Origin: Gordius sp. MW1
Taxonomy: Eukaryota > Nematomorpha > Gordioida > Gordea > Gordiidae
Direction of reading: 5' to 3'
NCBI GenBank assembly: GCA_964036665.1
Contig: OZ038528.1
Coordinates: forward strand, 24,725,245-24,789,244
Length of the DNA stretch: 64,000 bases
The notes under the pieces are model-generated. The model saw only the letters and a program-made list of their open reading frames with translations. It searched no databases and was not told the origin of the DNA. The translations under genes and the position numbers were made by a program. The stretch's first letter is position 1. Every line of letters begins with the position of its first letter. Shown piece by piece: positions 1 through 27,426 of this stretch.

Positions 1-846
1 CGGTTCGGATACAGGTTCGGGTTCAAGCAATTTATTATACTAATAATACATTTTTACTTTCAAAAAATTATTGAATAGTTAACTTAATTTTTAAATAGCA
101 CCTAATTAAATTCACATGCCAATTATTTCATCTCATTGTGCAAATGTATTTATTGAATTTTCATGTTCTAATTTATTTTTGGATTTAAAAGCAATAAAAA
201 TGAAATTAATAAAAGCCATACCATATTATAAATTACACAAAAATATTTTTATTCAACGTATACTTCACATCATTAAATAAAATACAGTTGACACATAAAT
301 TATGTATATAATTTTGATATATTATTTAAACTTACAATTAAAAAAATCTTATAATATTTGATCAATCATTTGTGATCGATAAGTTGATAGAATAAATTTT
401 AATGAGGAAAAAGCTCTTTCCACGCTAACTTGGGTAGGTGGAACAGATTCTTTATATTAAATGTTAAAGATCATATATTTAAAGTATTTTACAATTATTA
501 TATAAATTAAAGTTTAATATATATCAATTATATATATAATACTTACAAATAATTCTTGAGATAATTAGTATTGATTAATGAAGAAAAATGCCGAAAATAT
601 AAAAATATTGAAATTAAAATCATATGATTTTCTTCGTTTCGTTACATTCTTATGATAGAAAAAACTGAGATATTCAATTCCATTCACAATATATTTTTGA
701 ATTAAAAACCCGAACCCGACCCCTTTTTGTATTTATCGGGTTCGGGTTTTAAGGGTATTTTTAAAATTGGGTTCGGGTTTGGGTTCGGGTTCTGTAAAAC
801 ATCGGGTTTTACCTGGTTCGGGTTCAGGGGTTCGGGACAAAACCCC
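1..846 (-). mobile_element. hAT element (CGGGTTCGGG family), cut by the window edge, with a transposase remnant
   Basis: Both sides carry repeats of cgggttcggg, and the sequence matches the complete copy at 49526-50320 in inverted orientation (for example the shared block near 60-130 and 50090-50160). On the minus strand around 460-361 the frame reads VPPTQVSVERAFSSLKF, which is the C-terminal dimerisation region of hAT transposases. The rest of the transposase is missing. Confidence 0.75.
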
Positions 847-849
847 GCT

Positions 850-1800
850 CAGTAGAAGCATAGGCCCTTGTAGGGGGGGGGCAGAGGGTAATTATCACTG
901 TAACCAAATATAGCAATTCAAGAGACGAAAAAAATTCGATTCACACTTTGGCCAATAATCATTTTTTTCATTGGTCAGTAGCCAGGACCCGGTCAAAAAG
1001 GCCATAAATACATAAGAGACAATAAAACTAAAAAAAAAATCGCACATTTTGGCCAATGGTCATTTTTGCTATTGGTCAGTAGCTAGCGGACGGCCAAAAA
1101 GCCAATATTAGCATTGTTAATAACAATAATAACATATTAATTAAAAAAAATTTGCCCTCGCCGAAATTCGAACCTACATAACTAGAGGCATAGGCCTTTG
1201 TAGGGGGGAATGGGGGGGGGGCAGGGAGCCATCTCCGTAGAGGCATAGGCTGTTGTAGGGGGGGGGCAGAGGGTAATTATCATTGTTAACCAAATATAGC
1301 AATTCAAAAACGAAAAAATAAATTTCGATTCACACCTTGGCCAATGGTTATTTTTCTATTGGTCAGTAGCCAGGAGACGGCCAAAAAGCCAAATTATCAA
1401 TGGTATTAACAAGAACAATATATAAATTTAAAAAAAATTTGCCCTCGCCGGGATTCGAACCCACATCAATAGAGGCATAGGTCTTTGTAGGGGGGGGGGG
1501 GCACTGGGACCCATATCAGTCAAAGGCTCTTGTAGGGGGGACATAGGGTAATTATCAAAGTTAACCAAATAGAGCAATTCAAAAAACGAAAAAAAAGAAT
1601 TTGATTTACACTTTGGCCAATGGTCATTTTATTCATTAATCAGTAGCCAGGACACGGTCAAAAAGTCATATTATCAATGGTAATAACAAGAACAATATAT
1701 TAATAAAAAAAATTGCCTTCTCGGGATTCGAACCCACATGAGTAGATACAAGTTAGACGGACGGACAAACGAAAAGCGAGCCCATAAATATAGCAATTAA
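850..1800 (-). repeat. tRNA-derived SINE units in tandem
   Basis: Three or more divergent units each hold gggattcgaaccc (on the minus strand GGTTCGAATCC, a pol III B box), an upstream gaggcataggc stretch with G runs, and the inverted pair CCAATGG...CCATTGG. The array ends with a cggacggacaaacgaaaa and gcgagcccata signature that also closes the other SINE arrays in this window. Confidence 0.7.
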
Positions 1801-3252
1801 TAGAAAGTGTCGGATATTGCACTTTGGCATCTCCCACTTGAGGCTTTCGTTTTTATTACGTGGATGTTCCAATGTGACATTTTAAATATATTTTGAAGCT
1901 CTTTTCTAACTTTATTGTCCACTGAACGGGTTTTTCGTTAATCAAAAAGATCACATATGTTAATAATAAATTAAAGTTTATAATAAAAACTCAATATTTT
2001 ATCAATTTAGAATAATTATATTTAGGTGAAATCTTAGTAAAACGATTTTATATGTCTCTAATAAAACATGATAAGATAGCCAGTTACGAAAGGTTCAGCT
2101 AAACCGCTCATATAGCAGTGATATTCAACAATGCCAGCTCTTATACAGGGAAGAGCATCAATAAAAAGTGCCCTAGCATTAAGAAGGCATTTTTTACAAT
2201 TGACTATATTGATGATTAAGGTGAACATGTATTTGTTACTTCCTTCAGTGTGGGTTGAATATAGCGTCCATCGACATAATTACCATGATGGTGTTGTGGT
2301 TGATTTCATAAACTATCGCTAGAGATCTCAGAGACGATTTCTTAGTCAAATATGACATTAAAGTTGCTAAAGTTATTTTTACAAGAAAACGGTTCCTAAA
2401 TTATATTAAAAGGCAAATAATGATAGCCCCTGGATTTTAATTCATTTTAAAAGCAATTTTCCAAATATTACTCAACAAAGATCCCTTGTCTTCAGCCGAG
2501 GCTCTGAAAATTTCCAAATACTCAGAAATTAACGCCACTATTGTTATTTTTTGTCCCATTGCGACAATCACCCCAACAACCTTTGGGCCCCAATAGTATA
2601 ATTACGCTACTTAATGTGAGTATTAGATATTTGCATATGCTAATATAACTTAACCCCATCAAGAATTATCCATTATACAGCATTCCAATTAACAGGCAAT
2701 GACTTTTCGCTATTTCAAGGTATAATTCACAAAGTGGGCTATGAAAATTCAATCAAAGTTAATTTTAAGCAAAACCTTGCATGACAACCTTTTATACAAA
2801 AAGTTTAAAATGTTTATACAATCAAAATAGGTTTTGATATAGATTTAAATAAAATAATAACGCAATTTAAATACGACTATAGAAGATAAAAAAAGTCGGT
2901 GTGAAGGAACAAAAGGAGGTATTAAATGAAATCGTAAAATGGTTCGTAACAATGATACGAGGAAGGTAAAGTTATATCAACATACACTTTTCCGTATCGT
3001 CAAAATATCAAGAACCAAAAAAGGCCAATAAAAAATGAGAAGATGCTGCAAAAAGGTGAGTATGCCTATTTTAGTTAAAATAATCAATAATATCGCACAA
3101 TTTCAGTGATAAAAGTCCTTTTACAAGTTATCTTGAATGAGAGAGTGAAACAATCATAAACCTATGTAAAATGTGAATAATATATGTTGGGGAAGGCGTA
3201 GAAAAGAGTGCCTTTTGGTGTATAAAGGGGGGGGGGGTGGACATAGGTGGCA
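1801..3252. other. No recognisable gene
   Basis: AT-rich sequence downstream of SMAD4, with short ORFs that lack splice context or family motifs. It probably includes the SMAD4 3' UTR at its right end; I could not fix a polyadenylation site. Confidence 0.5.
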
Positions 3253-17200
<13,948 letters not shown>

Positions 17201-17211
17201 ATGAGTCCAAG

Positions 17212-17402
17212 CATGGGCGTAGCCAGGGAGGGGTGGTGCTATGGGCGTAGCCAGGTTTTGGATTGGGGGGGGGGCAAAGCGTTTAAAAGTTCAATTAGAG
17301 GGGGGCAAAACATAATTTTTTTTAATTTTTCATTGTTTTTGCATTTAAATTTTTTTTTCCCGTAAATTAGGGAGGAGGGGGGGGGGGCTGGCTACGCCCA
17401 TG
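17212..17402. mobile_element. CATGGGCGTAGCC-type MITE with a doubled left end
   Basis: catgggcgtagccaggg is followed 30 bp later by a second atgggcgtagccagg; the right end is ctggctacgcccatg. This looks like one copy inserted in the terminus of another. Confidence 0.7.
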
Positions 17403-19599
17403 GTGGTTGCCCCTCTCTAAATTCAAAAAATCTTTAAAAATTGATATGATTACAATTAAAATTTCAAAATATTGTCATTTTACCCATCCATAAATCATTC
17501 CTCTAATTCCAATCGTGATTATGCCCATGAGTCTAAGTGATAATAATAAACGTTTCTACTTTTGTTTTATATTGCCTATGCAAATTGGGTCTTAAAAATA
17601 TAAATTTTAGAATTATAAATTTCTCAATGTTAAGGATAAGTATAAACAAAAGAGTCTATTAAATTTATTACATAAGTATAGAATTTATGTGATTATGGGG
17701 TTATATTATAATGAAAAAATTCAGCAGAACATTTTTTTAAATTAGATTCTTTTTTAAGTTAAGGTAGGTGTATATAATTTTTTTCTTACAATAATAATTA
17801 TTATTACTTGAATAAAACTTCTCATCAATATATATTAGATATAATTATGCCAAAAAATGAGTGTAAAACTAAAAAATCCATACAAATTATGGATAACTTT
17901 ACAGCAGTAAAATATTTGTTAAAAACATGATTTATGTATATTGACTTTAAAGTGCTACTTCATTTAGAGACTACAATATATAAATAAGAAAAACTAATAT
18001 AGTGCATTTTACACAAATGTCATAAATGAGGTAAAAAATAAAGATATTAAACATTTTAATATGTACAAACACATTACAATTGCTAATGCACATTTATAAA
18101 ATTCAATTATAGCCTATTAAGTGTATAAAGAAGGACAATTAAAATTGCCATTTATAACTCGTATATGTTTTAGTGAGAATAAATTAGTGATAATAATAAT
18201 AATACTTTTATTTGATACGATTTATGGTCCAAATTTATATAGTAAAGATATGCAGGCAAAATATCGCAAAGATAAGGTAAGTTACTTGTTAAAAATGGTA
18301 CTTAAATAAGGTAATATTATAAAAAGAATTTTGGATCTAATGAACTATGATATCGTCGTGGAAATTAGGCATAGAATAAGTAGAGTAACTGTTTAAATTG
18401 GGATAATCATCAGAGAGGGTTGAAGTTAAAGGCCAAATATTTTATACAAAATTAAAAGTCACGGCCTAAAACTTTGTGACGAGCTGAACTAGTATAGCTA
18501 ATTCGCCTTAATTTTAGCTGTATATGTAGTAAAGTCATAATATTATAAGCAAACGTGTTAAATAACAATTCTGCCTGTAGGAGTTTCAAAATAAGGATCG
18601 ATAACAAATTTAAGTTAGGTTTTACGATATGCTATATATATTCTCAACCCAAAATTAAAATAATATATGGCAATTTGTGATTCTTTTCTAAGATATTTCC
18701 TCAGAATTCAATCTACTTCAAGGAAAAAGACTATTATATAATAAACATGATGCGCCACGATTTGAATATTTTCTTTATAAATCTTATAATTGAATTGAGA
18801 AAATCCCTTGGCTGGCTTAAATTATTTGTATGTAAATATGTTTATATAAACGCTTATAAATTTTGAGACTAGGCGTTATGCTCTAGATTAATGTTGGATG
18901 TGTAGATTCACACAGTGTTTTTTACTTGGCGCTATCTATCGGTTAAACTCTTATTTCTTCACAAAGAAATTTATCAAACTGATTCTCTTTGTCTCAGTTT
19001 ATAGTGTTGCTTATATATTAAACGCTATATACCATAATAATGTTATAAAACGCAACGAGCTAAATGCTAATATAGCGATATTTAACCATAGTACTACAGG
19101 TGTTAAGGATATTCATTGAATCTTTTATAATCTAAGCATGTACTTAAAGAGTATACAATGATACAAAAATTTGATAACAAATATATATCGGTAATACCAG
19201 TTAAACAGTGACTTATATTTTAAGCATGGTGCATGCAGGTGTCGTTGAAATGAAGGAACTCGCGACATTATGTATCTGGTGGCCCAAGATCGCAAGAGAT
19301 TGATATGCTCAACAGTGCATTATGCATAAATATAATACAATGACGCCACGCAAAAGTAAGATGGCATGTCTAGTGGTTTTTGCATTAAAATCCATGCTAA
19401 TTCATATTTAATTTGATAATTAAAGGTTTAGATTGGTGGGTATTCAGGTTGGAGTAAATATAACTTGCACAGAATACAATTATATAACATTAAAATAAGT
19501 TTGAATAGAAATAATTAGCTCATACGGGTTTCTGAGATCTATCGTAGCTCCAGTGGCGTAGCTAGCCTTTTTGCCTTGGGGGGCTGAGCGCAATCAAAC
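17403..19599. other. No recognisable gene
   Basis: AT-rich sequence with short ORFs (for example 18121-18309 and 18898-19119) that show no domain, codon or splice evidence. A cagtggcgtagctag MITE end lies near 19554. Confidence 0.5.
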
Positions 19600-19739
19600 C
19601 ATGGACGTAGGTAGGGAGGGACAAAAAAAATTCAATATTAAAAATTAAAAAATAAATTATGTTTTGCCCCCCCCCCTCCCTAATTAAACTTAAAACATTT
19701 TCGCCCCCCCCCCTTAACCTAAACCTAGATACGCCCATG
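19600..19739. mobile_element. CATGGGCGTAGCC-type MITE, diverged
   Basis: Starts catggacgtaggtaggg and ends cctagatacgcccatg with the family's paired C runs between. Confidence 0.6.
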
Positions 19740-20859
19740 GGTCAAACGCAATTGAAAATTTTTTCCCTCATAAACGTTGGACAAACTTAAAATTTCGCTA
19801 CTACTTTGTGTATTTTTTCTAATAACATTACACTCGTATGTCTCAACCCTCATGTTTATAGGGCATAAAATAAATAAAATTTCATAAATAAAACAAAATA
19901 ATGTAGTTGATACAATATAGAAAATTTCACATGGTATAACAAGTTTTTGTATAAATAATTTGTAAGGGCACAAAGTGGAACGGGGATATTGATAAAAAAT
20001 CTTTGACATTTTAAAAAATGATACAAATAGTGAAAAAAACTATACAATAAAATTTTTATAAAAATATTTTATTGGCACAGCATCAAAAATTCTTGGCCAT
20101 ATATATAACAAACATATGCAATATTGGCAACATTTTCATGCACCATTTATATCAGGAAAACAATGAGAACATTTAAAAGCCTTTTTTAAGGTTAGGTCCT
20201 CAAAAGGCGAAATTATAACATAAAATAAAAAAAATTAATTATGATTAAAATTCGTTAGAGAATGAGTATTTAGAAGTTATTACCTTTGATGATATTATAA
20301 ATATATTTGCACAACCCCCCCCCCCCCCCCTTTACACCACCTAAAAATTAAAATGAACTAATAAATTTACCGGCTAAATGAACCTAAAATATTCTGTCAA
20401 AATTAAAAAAATTAAAAAAATCAAAATTTTATTTAATAATTTTAACTGAAATTTATAGATGAGATGCACAGAACAACTTAGCGTTAATCCAATGACACAC
20501 CAAAAGAAATTTTTTTAGTATTTTTGTCCATTTAAAGTTCTGATGCCTTAACAATTGTTTATAAAATTGAGGAATTTTTTATTGATATAATTTATCAAAC
20601 TTATGATTGGATATCACTAATAAAGGGGAAAAATGGTGTACAAATTATTTTTTGGAAAATGATTGGCTTTATATGTGCATGATAAAAATACACAAGATAT
20701 GTTAAACAATAAGCGGACACTTAACGTGAATCCAGGATGGAATTTTCGTAAATTTAATAATATTTGAATATATTTTGAAAGTTTTAAAAAGTTTAAAACA
20801 AGCTTAAAAGCCCAGATAATTTTTCATTAAATATTAAAATTAGTCTTTTAATAGTAGCT

Positions 20860-21055
20860 CATTATGCCTTTTACTCGATGTTGCAAACAAATTTACAATA
20901 TCATCCGGGGGAATAACATTTATAAAGTCATGTTCCTCAATAATGCTAAGAAAGATAACCTATCTTGTTTTTATGGAACTAAGATAAGTTATAATCCGTT
21001 TTAGCAATGAGAAGGATCTTTCGCATGAACATGAAGTTATTGGTGTCATGTATAT
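20860..21055 (-). pseudogene. hAT transposase C-terminal remnant
   Basis: On the minus strand the frame reads MTPITSCSCERSFSLLKRI then ITYLSSIKTR and a stop. The CERSFSxLKxIxTYLxS pattern is the dimerisation segment of ZMYM-type hAT transposases. Further open frame follows the stop. No other domain remains. Confidence 0.6.
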
Positions 21056-21812
21056 AACATGAACGAGCCAGATAAGTAAACCAATCCTTATTAGGAATGC
21101 GCACGGCATACGAGGAAACAGCGGGCCCTAGATCGATAACTGGCTCCGAAAAGTGGGCTAAGGACGGAAGAAGGTTATCGAAGTTCTAATCTGGAACCTC
21201 ATGGGGTATAAATAACGAGTTGGCAGAGAAATGTAGCGGAGAAAAGCAAGGTTACAGCAAAACAGGGCTATAAATCACGAATTCAAGAAACATAGCGGAA
21301 AACTAGAACTGTCAGCAGAAGATTCCAAAATCCTTGGAAACGAAGGGCCACCCAGCAAAAGTTGGCGCGGAAAAATGGGTCGAAAAAGCAAAGAAGTTTC
21401 AAGGATTAAAACACAAGCCAGAAAATTAAACCTATATAAGCCCCACGAAAATCGATATACAGCAGAACGTTTCTTTCCGAACGTTTCTCCAGAATCTAGA
21501 TTTCCCCCTTTCCGAATTTCTTGAGATCATATCCCCGTTTAAAAATATACCTCTTTGCATTATAGTTGTCTAGATTAATAATGAAAATAATTCCTTCATC
21601 AGTGTTATAACTATCGTCCTCCCAATTCACTTCCTCGCTACGCCGTATATTTGATAACCGTAATTCATCCTTTCAAATAGAACAATTGGGATAGTTAAAA
21701 TTATTTTAAACAAAATAATAAAATTTTCCAAAAACTTTTGAGGGTAAAATTTTAATAAGTGAAAAAATATCATTGCATTATATTTTATTTGAAGGTAGAA
21801 ATTATTACATAC

Positions 21813-22948
21813 CAGAGGTCAGATTTGTTTGGAATTTTATGCCCGATCCCGGCCCGGTTCAATTTTTTAACCTCATTGCCCGCCCGAACCCGCCCGAACC
21901 CTTCTAGTCCGCCCGAGCCCACCCGAAACATTAGAGCTGCCCGAAATGCCCGGCCGAAATATTAAAATTGCCTGTTAGCCCGAAATTTTCCGATCTCAAA
22001 TTCTTTCAACCACTATTAAAAAATAAGCATTAAATTAATGGCATATTGAATAAAACAAATATAGCAATATTTTAATATCCCGGACAAAATCTAATTTCCT
22101 ATATTATTTAAAAGTCGAATAATTTTTCGAAACGAAACTTTTGATCTTTAATTTTAATCCTAATAGGTCAAAAAAGTTAGTATTAGGTCTTTCTAAAAAA
22201 TTTGGTTAGATCTTTGAAATATTAGTAGCACTGGAAAAACCGCTCTAGTCACAATATTTTAATAGATTAATTGCTAATGCATTTAGGGACAAACATGTTA
22301 AAACGTTTACAAAATCATATAACAGTAAAATATTAATTGAATGCAGCCGATGTCCATGAAAATATATATGTAGCAATTTCATATTTTATAAATAATCTTA
22401 CAATAAACAAAATTATACTCCCCTTTTGGGTTAACCCGTTTAAGCCCCTACCCTATTTAAACTTTTTAATGGATAAAATTAGTTCAATTAGTCAATCTGT
22501 GCTCTTAGAAATTACTCTTTTGATAAAAAAAAACAATAATTTTACAATAGAATCTAAATGTAATTCATGGAAAATTTTTTTATTTTAAAGTAAAAAATGA
22601 AAGGTGTAGAAATTTATTCTTATAGAAATAAGTAATAGCTTAGCGATAGCAACGAGTGATAAGTAATAATAAAGGCGAATTGGGGAAGCTTTGTTAAACC
22701 AAATAATATTTGGTAGTTCGGGCAAAAAGGAAATGATGGCGAAATCAAGTTTCTTAACTCTTTTAGAATTTTCACAATCAAATAAAAAAGTAACAAAATA
22801 ATACATTATCTAAAACATTTTATTAAGCCCGAATTGCCTCAAATCCTATCTTGTGCCCGCCCGGGCCCGTCCGAAAATAAAAATTTAGGACAGTTGCCCG
22901 GTCCGGTCCAGGGAAGTTCGGGCAGCGGGCCGGGCAATCTGGTCTCTG
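21813..22948. mobile_element. Non-autonomous hAT-like element with GC-rich ends
   Basis: The right end, read inward, is CAGAGACCAGATTGCCCGGC; the left is the diverged CAGAGGTCAGATT followed by cccggcccgg and cgcccgaaccc. Flanks ttacatac and ttatatat are a likely decayed 8-bp duplication. The interior is AT-rich; its ORFs are not recognisable. Confidence 0.6.
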
Positions 22949-23560
22949 TTATATATTTTTAATGGCTGGCGGAAGGCGAGGTAGCGATGTAAGTAAAAAG
23001 ATTTTATCAAGAAAAACTCGAATTAACTTTATTAACGCGAATAACTAACTACAGACGTAATAATTTATACGAATAATTATTTACAACAATGAAAGGGGGA
23101 TTTACAATAAAAATGTTTTACGAAGGGAAAGGGGGTAAACGTAGGGGTTGGAGATAATTACAAAGGTTTAGGACAAGTACAAATATCGGGGAAAATTTAC
23201 CAGGACTAATTTACAAGGACTAATTTACAAGGACTAATTTACAAGGACTGAAATATTGAAGTGAGATTTCGCTTTTAAAGCTGTTGAATCGTCCCAGGGT
23301 GGTGGGCTTGATTGAACGAGCAATGTACTGGAAATCTTCAGACGGGGCTGCGAAATGAGTACCAGATGTAGCTGAGTTAAAAATAAAAATAAAAAGTAAT
23401 TAAAAAAAGAGAGCGTCATAGAAACTTAGCCACTTCCGCGTCTAGGTTAACCCGCGGTAAAAGTGCCTTCCTTTGACCAATTCCTTTTTTTTAATTATAA
23501 GGATTGCAGAACCGTTCTTTAACCATTTTACATTAATATTAATAAAATAACTCTAAGTAA
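22949..23560. other. Unassigned sequence with a small tandem repeat
   Basis: A 15-bp unit, aggactaatttacaa, is repeated three times at about 23201-23249. On the minus strand an AATAAA lies near 23023. The stretch may belong to an LTR of the adjacent gypsy element, but I found no second copy. Confidence 0.35.
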
Positions 23561-24158
23561 GATCAAAGTCTACCGCGGACATTAAAACGTGTTATACTAA
23601 CATATGGTAACGTGGTATACACGTATACCACACCTTTCCCTTTTATTGAGAAGTTGAAGGTCCGGGGCTGTCCAAAGCCAGGGTATCCATAGTCACCCTG
23701 GACTCCAGCTCTACGACATCTTTGGGTTGAGTTGTCTTTCCTGAACCAATTTTTGCTTTGAAGCACATTGGGGCAAGGGTTTGGCATTACACCCCCAACA
23801 CTTCTTTCTCTCCGAGATTGGTGGCCGGAGCAACGGTTGATTCCCAGACACGTTTCGTTGCTGCTCCCCGTATGAATTTCTGTTTTGTCGCGTAGCAGCC
23901 CCTTCTTGTCTTGGTCGTCTTGGAGATCTTGGGCGTTGTGTGTATGCCCTCCCGACCTGGCCTGGCGGACCCAGAGAGTGCGTCAAGTTTAATAGTCTTG
24001 ACCTCCCGTCCGTTTCCACTTTTATCAAAATATACAGCGGAACCCATTCGTTTCTAGATGCCGTGGATGTCACTTCTAACTCCACGTCGCACCATGCTGC
24101 ATTTATCCTCATCTAAATAGAAATAAACGTTGAACATAATTATATAGCATCAAACAAT

Positions 24159-24758
24159 TTAATTGTTCCACGTTGTAATTTCTAATTTATTTTCATCTAA
24201 GTCCTTAACTTTGTAGACTTTTGTCCCTAATTGTTCAATTATCACACCTAACACCCATTTAGGTTTACCCAAATAGATTCGATACCAACCTTTTTGGTTT
24301 ACCTTAAACTTTGGCACACTAATACTGGGCGAAGTTTGGTGCTTGGTGAACTTTAAAATGTCGGGTGGGTACCTTAATTTACGATTTAAAAACTCATAGC
24401 TAACCGGAGCACGATTAGGATACCGTGGTGACATATTGTGATAGAGTTTAACCAACCACGTTCCGTCCTTCGTTACTTTAGCTATGTTCAACCATTTTTT
24501 AACAATACCTACATACATTTCTACCTGCCCATTAGAGCTTGGATGGTACGGTGGAGTTAAAATACGGTTAATTTTATATTTTAAACAAAATTGTTTAAAT
24601 TCATTGCTAACAAATGCTTTACCATTATGAGTAACAATTATTTCTGAAAACCCGTAATTCCCTATCAATTCCTTTAAAATTGTAATTGTTACTCTACTGG
24701 ATATATTTGATATAATTTTAAATTCCGTCCAACCGGAAAATGCATCTACTATTTAGAT
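24159..24758 (-). pseudogene. gypsy integrase core and C-terminus
   Basis: Reads VDAFSGWTEF at the break, then NYGFSEIIVTHNGKAFVSNE (DNG appears as HNG, so a catalytic Asp is lost), TPPYHPSSNGQVEM and a chromatin-tether-like C-terminus. Upstream of the fold-back insertion the His-Cys part reads LHQGHCGMVKMKGLVRQYVW with the Cys pair further on. Confidence 0.8.
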
Positions 24759-26386
24759 CATAGACTAGATAGACTGCTCATTATACGTACACACGTACCG
24801 AAAAAGTGATGCCAATTTTACCGCCATCTTGAACATAAGAAGCAATCAACGTTATAATGGGATTCTATATATATTCTCTATTATTTACCTTCTATCTCAC
24901 CCGGGGAGGGGGGGTGTTTTGCCCCCCCCCTAATTTTTTACCCTCTTTCTCAGCGGAGGATAGGGGGGGGGGCAAGGGGGTGTTTAGCCCCCCCCCCCAA
25001 TTTTTTACCCTCTTTCTGATGAGGGGGAGAGGGGGGGGGGGCAGGGGCCGGGGAGGGGTGTTTTGCCCCCCCCCCCTAATTTTTTACCCTCTTTCTGATG
25101 CGGGGGAGAGGGGGGGCAGAGGGTTGTTTTGTCCCCCCCCCCTAATTTTTTACCCTCTTTCTGATGCGGGGGAGAGGGGGGGGGGGCAGGGGTTGTTTTG
25201 CCCACCCCCTTATTTTTTACCCTCTTTCTCACACAGGGGGGGGACCCCCCCCTAATTTTTTACCCTCTTTCTGATGCGGGGGAGAGGGGGATCAGGGGGT
25301 GTTTTGCCCCCCCCCCCTAATTTTTTACCTTATTTCTGATGAGGGGGAGAGAGGGGGCAGGGAGTGTTTTGCCCCCCCCCCCCTAATTTTTTACCCTCTT
25401 TCTGATGCCTGGGAGAGGGGAGGGTTCGCCCCTCTTTTTATTTTTTACCCTCTTTGTCACCCGGGGGGGCGGAAAGCCCTTTTTAACCCTTTCATAATGT
25501 TTTTGTGAATTTGTGCGGTCACAGTGGTGACAAATGTCATAATCAACATTTTCTATTGAAATTTATTTTTTTTTGAAAATTGACTATCACCCCCCCCCCC
25601 TCTTCCCGGCATCAGAAAGAGGGTAAAAATCAGGGGGGGGGCAAAACACCCCCCTGCCCCCCCCCTCTCCTTCGCATTAGAAAGAGGGTAAAAAATTAGG
25701 GGGGGGGCAAAACACCCCCCCCCCCCTGCCCCTCCCCTCATCAAAAAGAGGGTAAAAAATTAGGGGGGGGGGGCAAAACACCCCCCCCCCCCCCTGCCCC
25801 CCCCCCCCTGTGTGAGAAAGAGGGTAAAAAATAAGGGGGGGGGGGCAAAACACCCCCTGGCCCCCCTCTCCCCCGCATCAGAAAGAGTGTAAAAAATTAG
25901 GGGGGGGGGGCATAACACCCCTCTGCCCCCCCCCCCTCTCCCCCGCATCAGAAAGAGGGTAAAAAATTAGGGGGGGGGGCAAAACAACCCCTGCCCCCCC
26001 CCTCTCCCCCGCATCAGAAAGAGGGTAAAAAATTAGGGGGGGGGGCAAAACACCCCTCTGCCCCCCCTCTCCCCCGCATCAGAAAGAGGGTAAAAAATTA
26101 GGGGGGGGGGGGCAAAACACCCCTCCCCGGCCCCTGCCCCCCCTCTCCCCCTCATCAGAAAGAGGGTAAAAAATTGGGGGGCTTGCCCCCCCCCCCATCC
26201 TCCGCTGAGAAAGAGGGTAAAAAATTGGGGGGGGGGCAAAACACCCCCCTCCCCGGGTGAGATAGAAGGTAAAAAATAGAGAATATATATAGAATCCCAT
26301 TATAACGTTGTTTGCTTCTTATGTTCAAGATGGCGGTAAAATTGGCATCACTTTTTTAAAGGGAATGAGCAGTCTACTAGTCTATG
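24759..26386. mobile_element. 1.6-kb fold-back element of G/C-run hairpin units, 8-bp target duplication
   Basis: The termini catagactag and ctagtctatg are inverted; atttagat is duplicated at 24751-24758 and 26387-26394. Each arm begins with about 100 bp of unique inverted sequence (tgatgccaattttaccgcc and its complement), then carries nine or ten units of 65-75 bp containing taattttttaccctctttct next to runs of C and G. The arms meet at about 25500-25600. ORFs here are low-complexity artefacts. Confidence 0.88.
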
Positions 26387-26691
26387 ATTTAGATGTACCG
26401 TTTTTTATCAAATTCGAAAAAATCTATGTGGATACGCTCCCTCGGAAATTTAGGACGAGGCCACCTAGATTTTTTATTCCTACGCGGCGTCGATGCATCA
26501 AGCTTACAAAGCTTACACTGCCTTAAGAAATTTTAGATATCGTTAGTTAATTGCGGCCACCAGACGTATTGTCTAACCAAGCCTTTCATTTTAACCATCC
26601 CACAGTGTCCCTGATGTAATATTTTTAAGCACTTCCTGACGAAGCTTAGTCGGTACCACTAACCTTTCATGCTTTTTAAGAACATTATTTT

Positions 26692-27426
26692 CTACATATA
26701 ATTCGTCCAAAAAATGTTTAAAAGGGGTGGGTACATTAAATAGTCTATGCCTGCCAAAATATCCTTTACTTTACATATTATAGGGTCCGTATTACTTTCG
26801 TTAACAATATCGTTTAAATCTAAAATGTTTAAAGCATTGATTACATGTCCGCCTATTATATCACAAGACAAAGGTAAATCATCGGCCTCAATGGTATCTG
26901 CGCCCAAACGTGTTAGTACATTAGCCAAATGATTGTCCTTTGCCTTTCCCTTGCCGTATTTTAAGGTTAATGTAAAATTACCCAACATTACAAGCCAACG
27001 TTGTAACCTAGGAGACATTAATAGTTCGGCGTTCGCCTTTTAAATAAAGCAACAAGCGGCTTATGATCTGTGATTACAGTAAACTATTTGCCAATTAAAT
27101 ATTCGCGACATCGCTGTAAACCGTAAATCATCGCTAATGCCTCGCGTTCTATAACATAATATTAATATCCTACCTCTGTTTTATTTAATTTACGCGAAAA
27201 ATACCAAACTGGATGCTCCATTCCATCCTCGACCTGACGTAATGCGCCTCCAATAATAATTAGACGCATCGACCCTTAGTATATGTTGTTTATTAGGATC
27301 AAAACATCTTAAAATGGGTTTTTTAAGCAAGATATTTTTCAAAAAATCAAATTTTTCAATGTCACTTTTACTCCATTTAAATATGATGTCATTTTTTGTC
27401 AATTCGTACACTGCCAGCATATTCAC
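26692..27426 (-). pseudogene. gypsy RNase H and connection region
   Basis: KPILRCFDPNKQHILRVDAS holds the first RNase H aspartate. The frame then shifts and resumes with MSPRLQRWLVMLGNFTLTLK and YGKGKAKDNHLANVLTRL (usually NxxADxLSR). Frameshifts lie between the parts. Confidence 0.8.

Noticed and set aside
1150..1180. GGTTCGAATCCC on the minus strand, considered as a tRNA gene
   Set aside because: Only a B box with no cloverleaf or anticodon arm; it recurs in dispersed repeats, so it marks a SINE.
24857..26300. Nine or so ORFs rich in FCPPPLIFYPLSDAGERGG-type repeats
   Set aside because: They are translations of the G/C-run tandem units in both strands; frames and lengths follow the repeat, not a protein.
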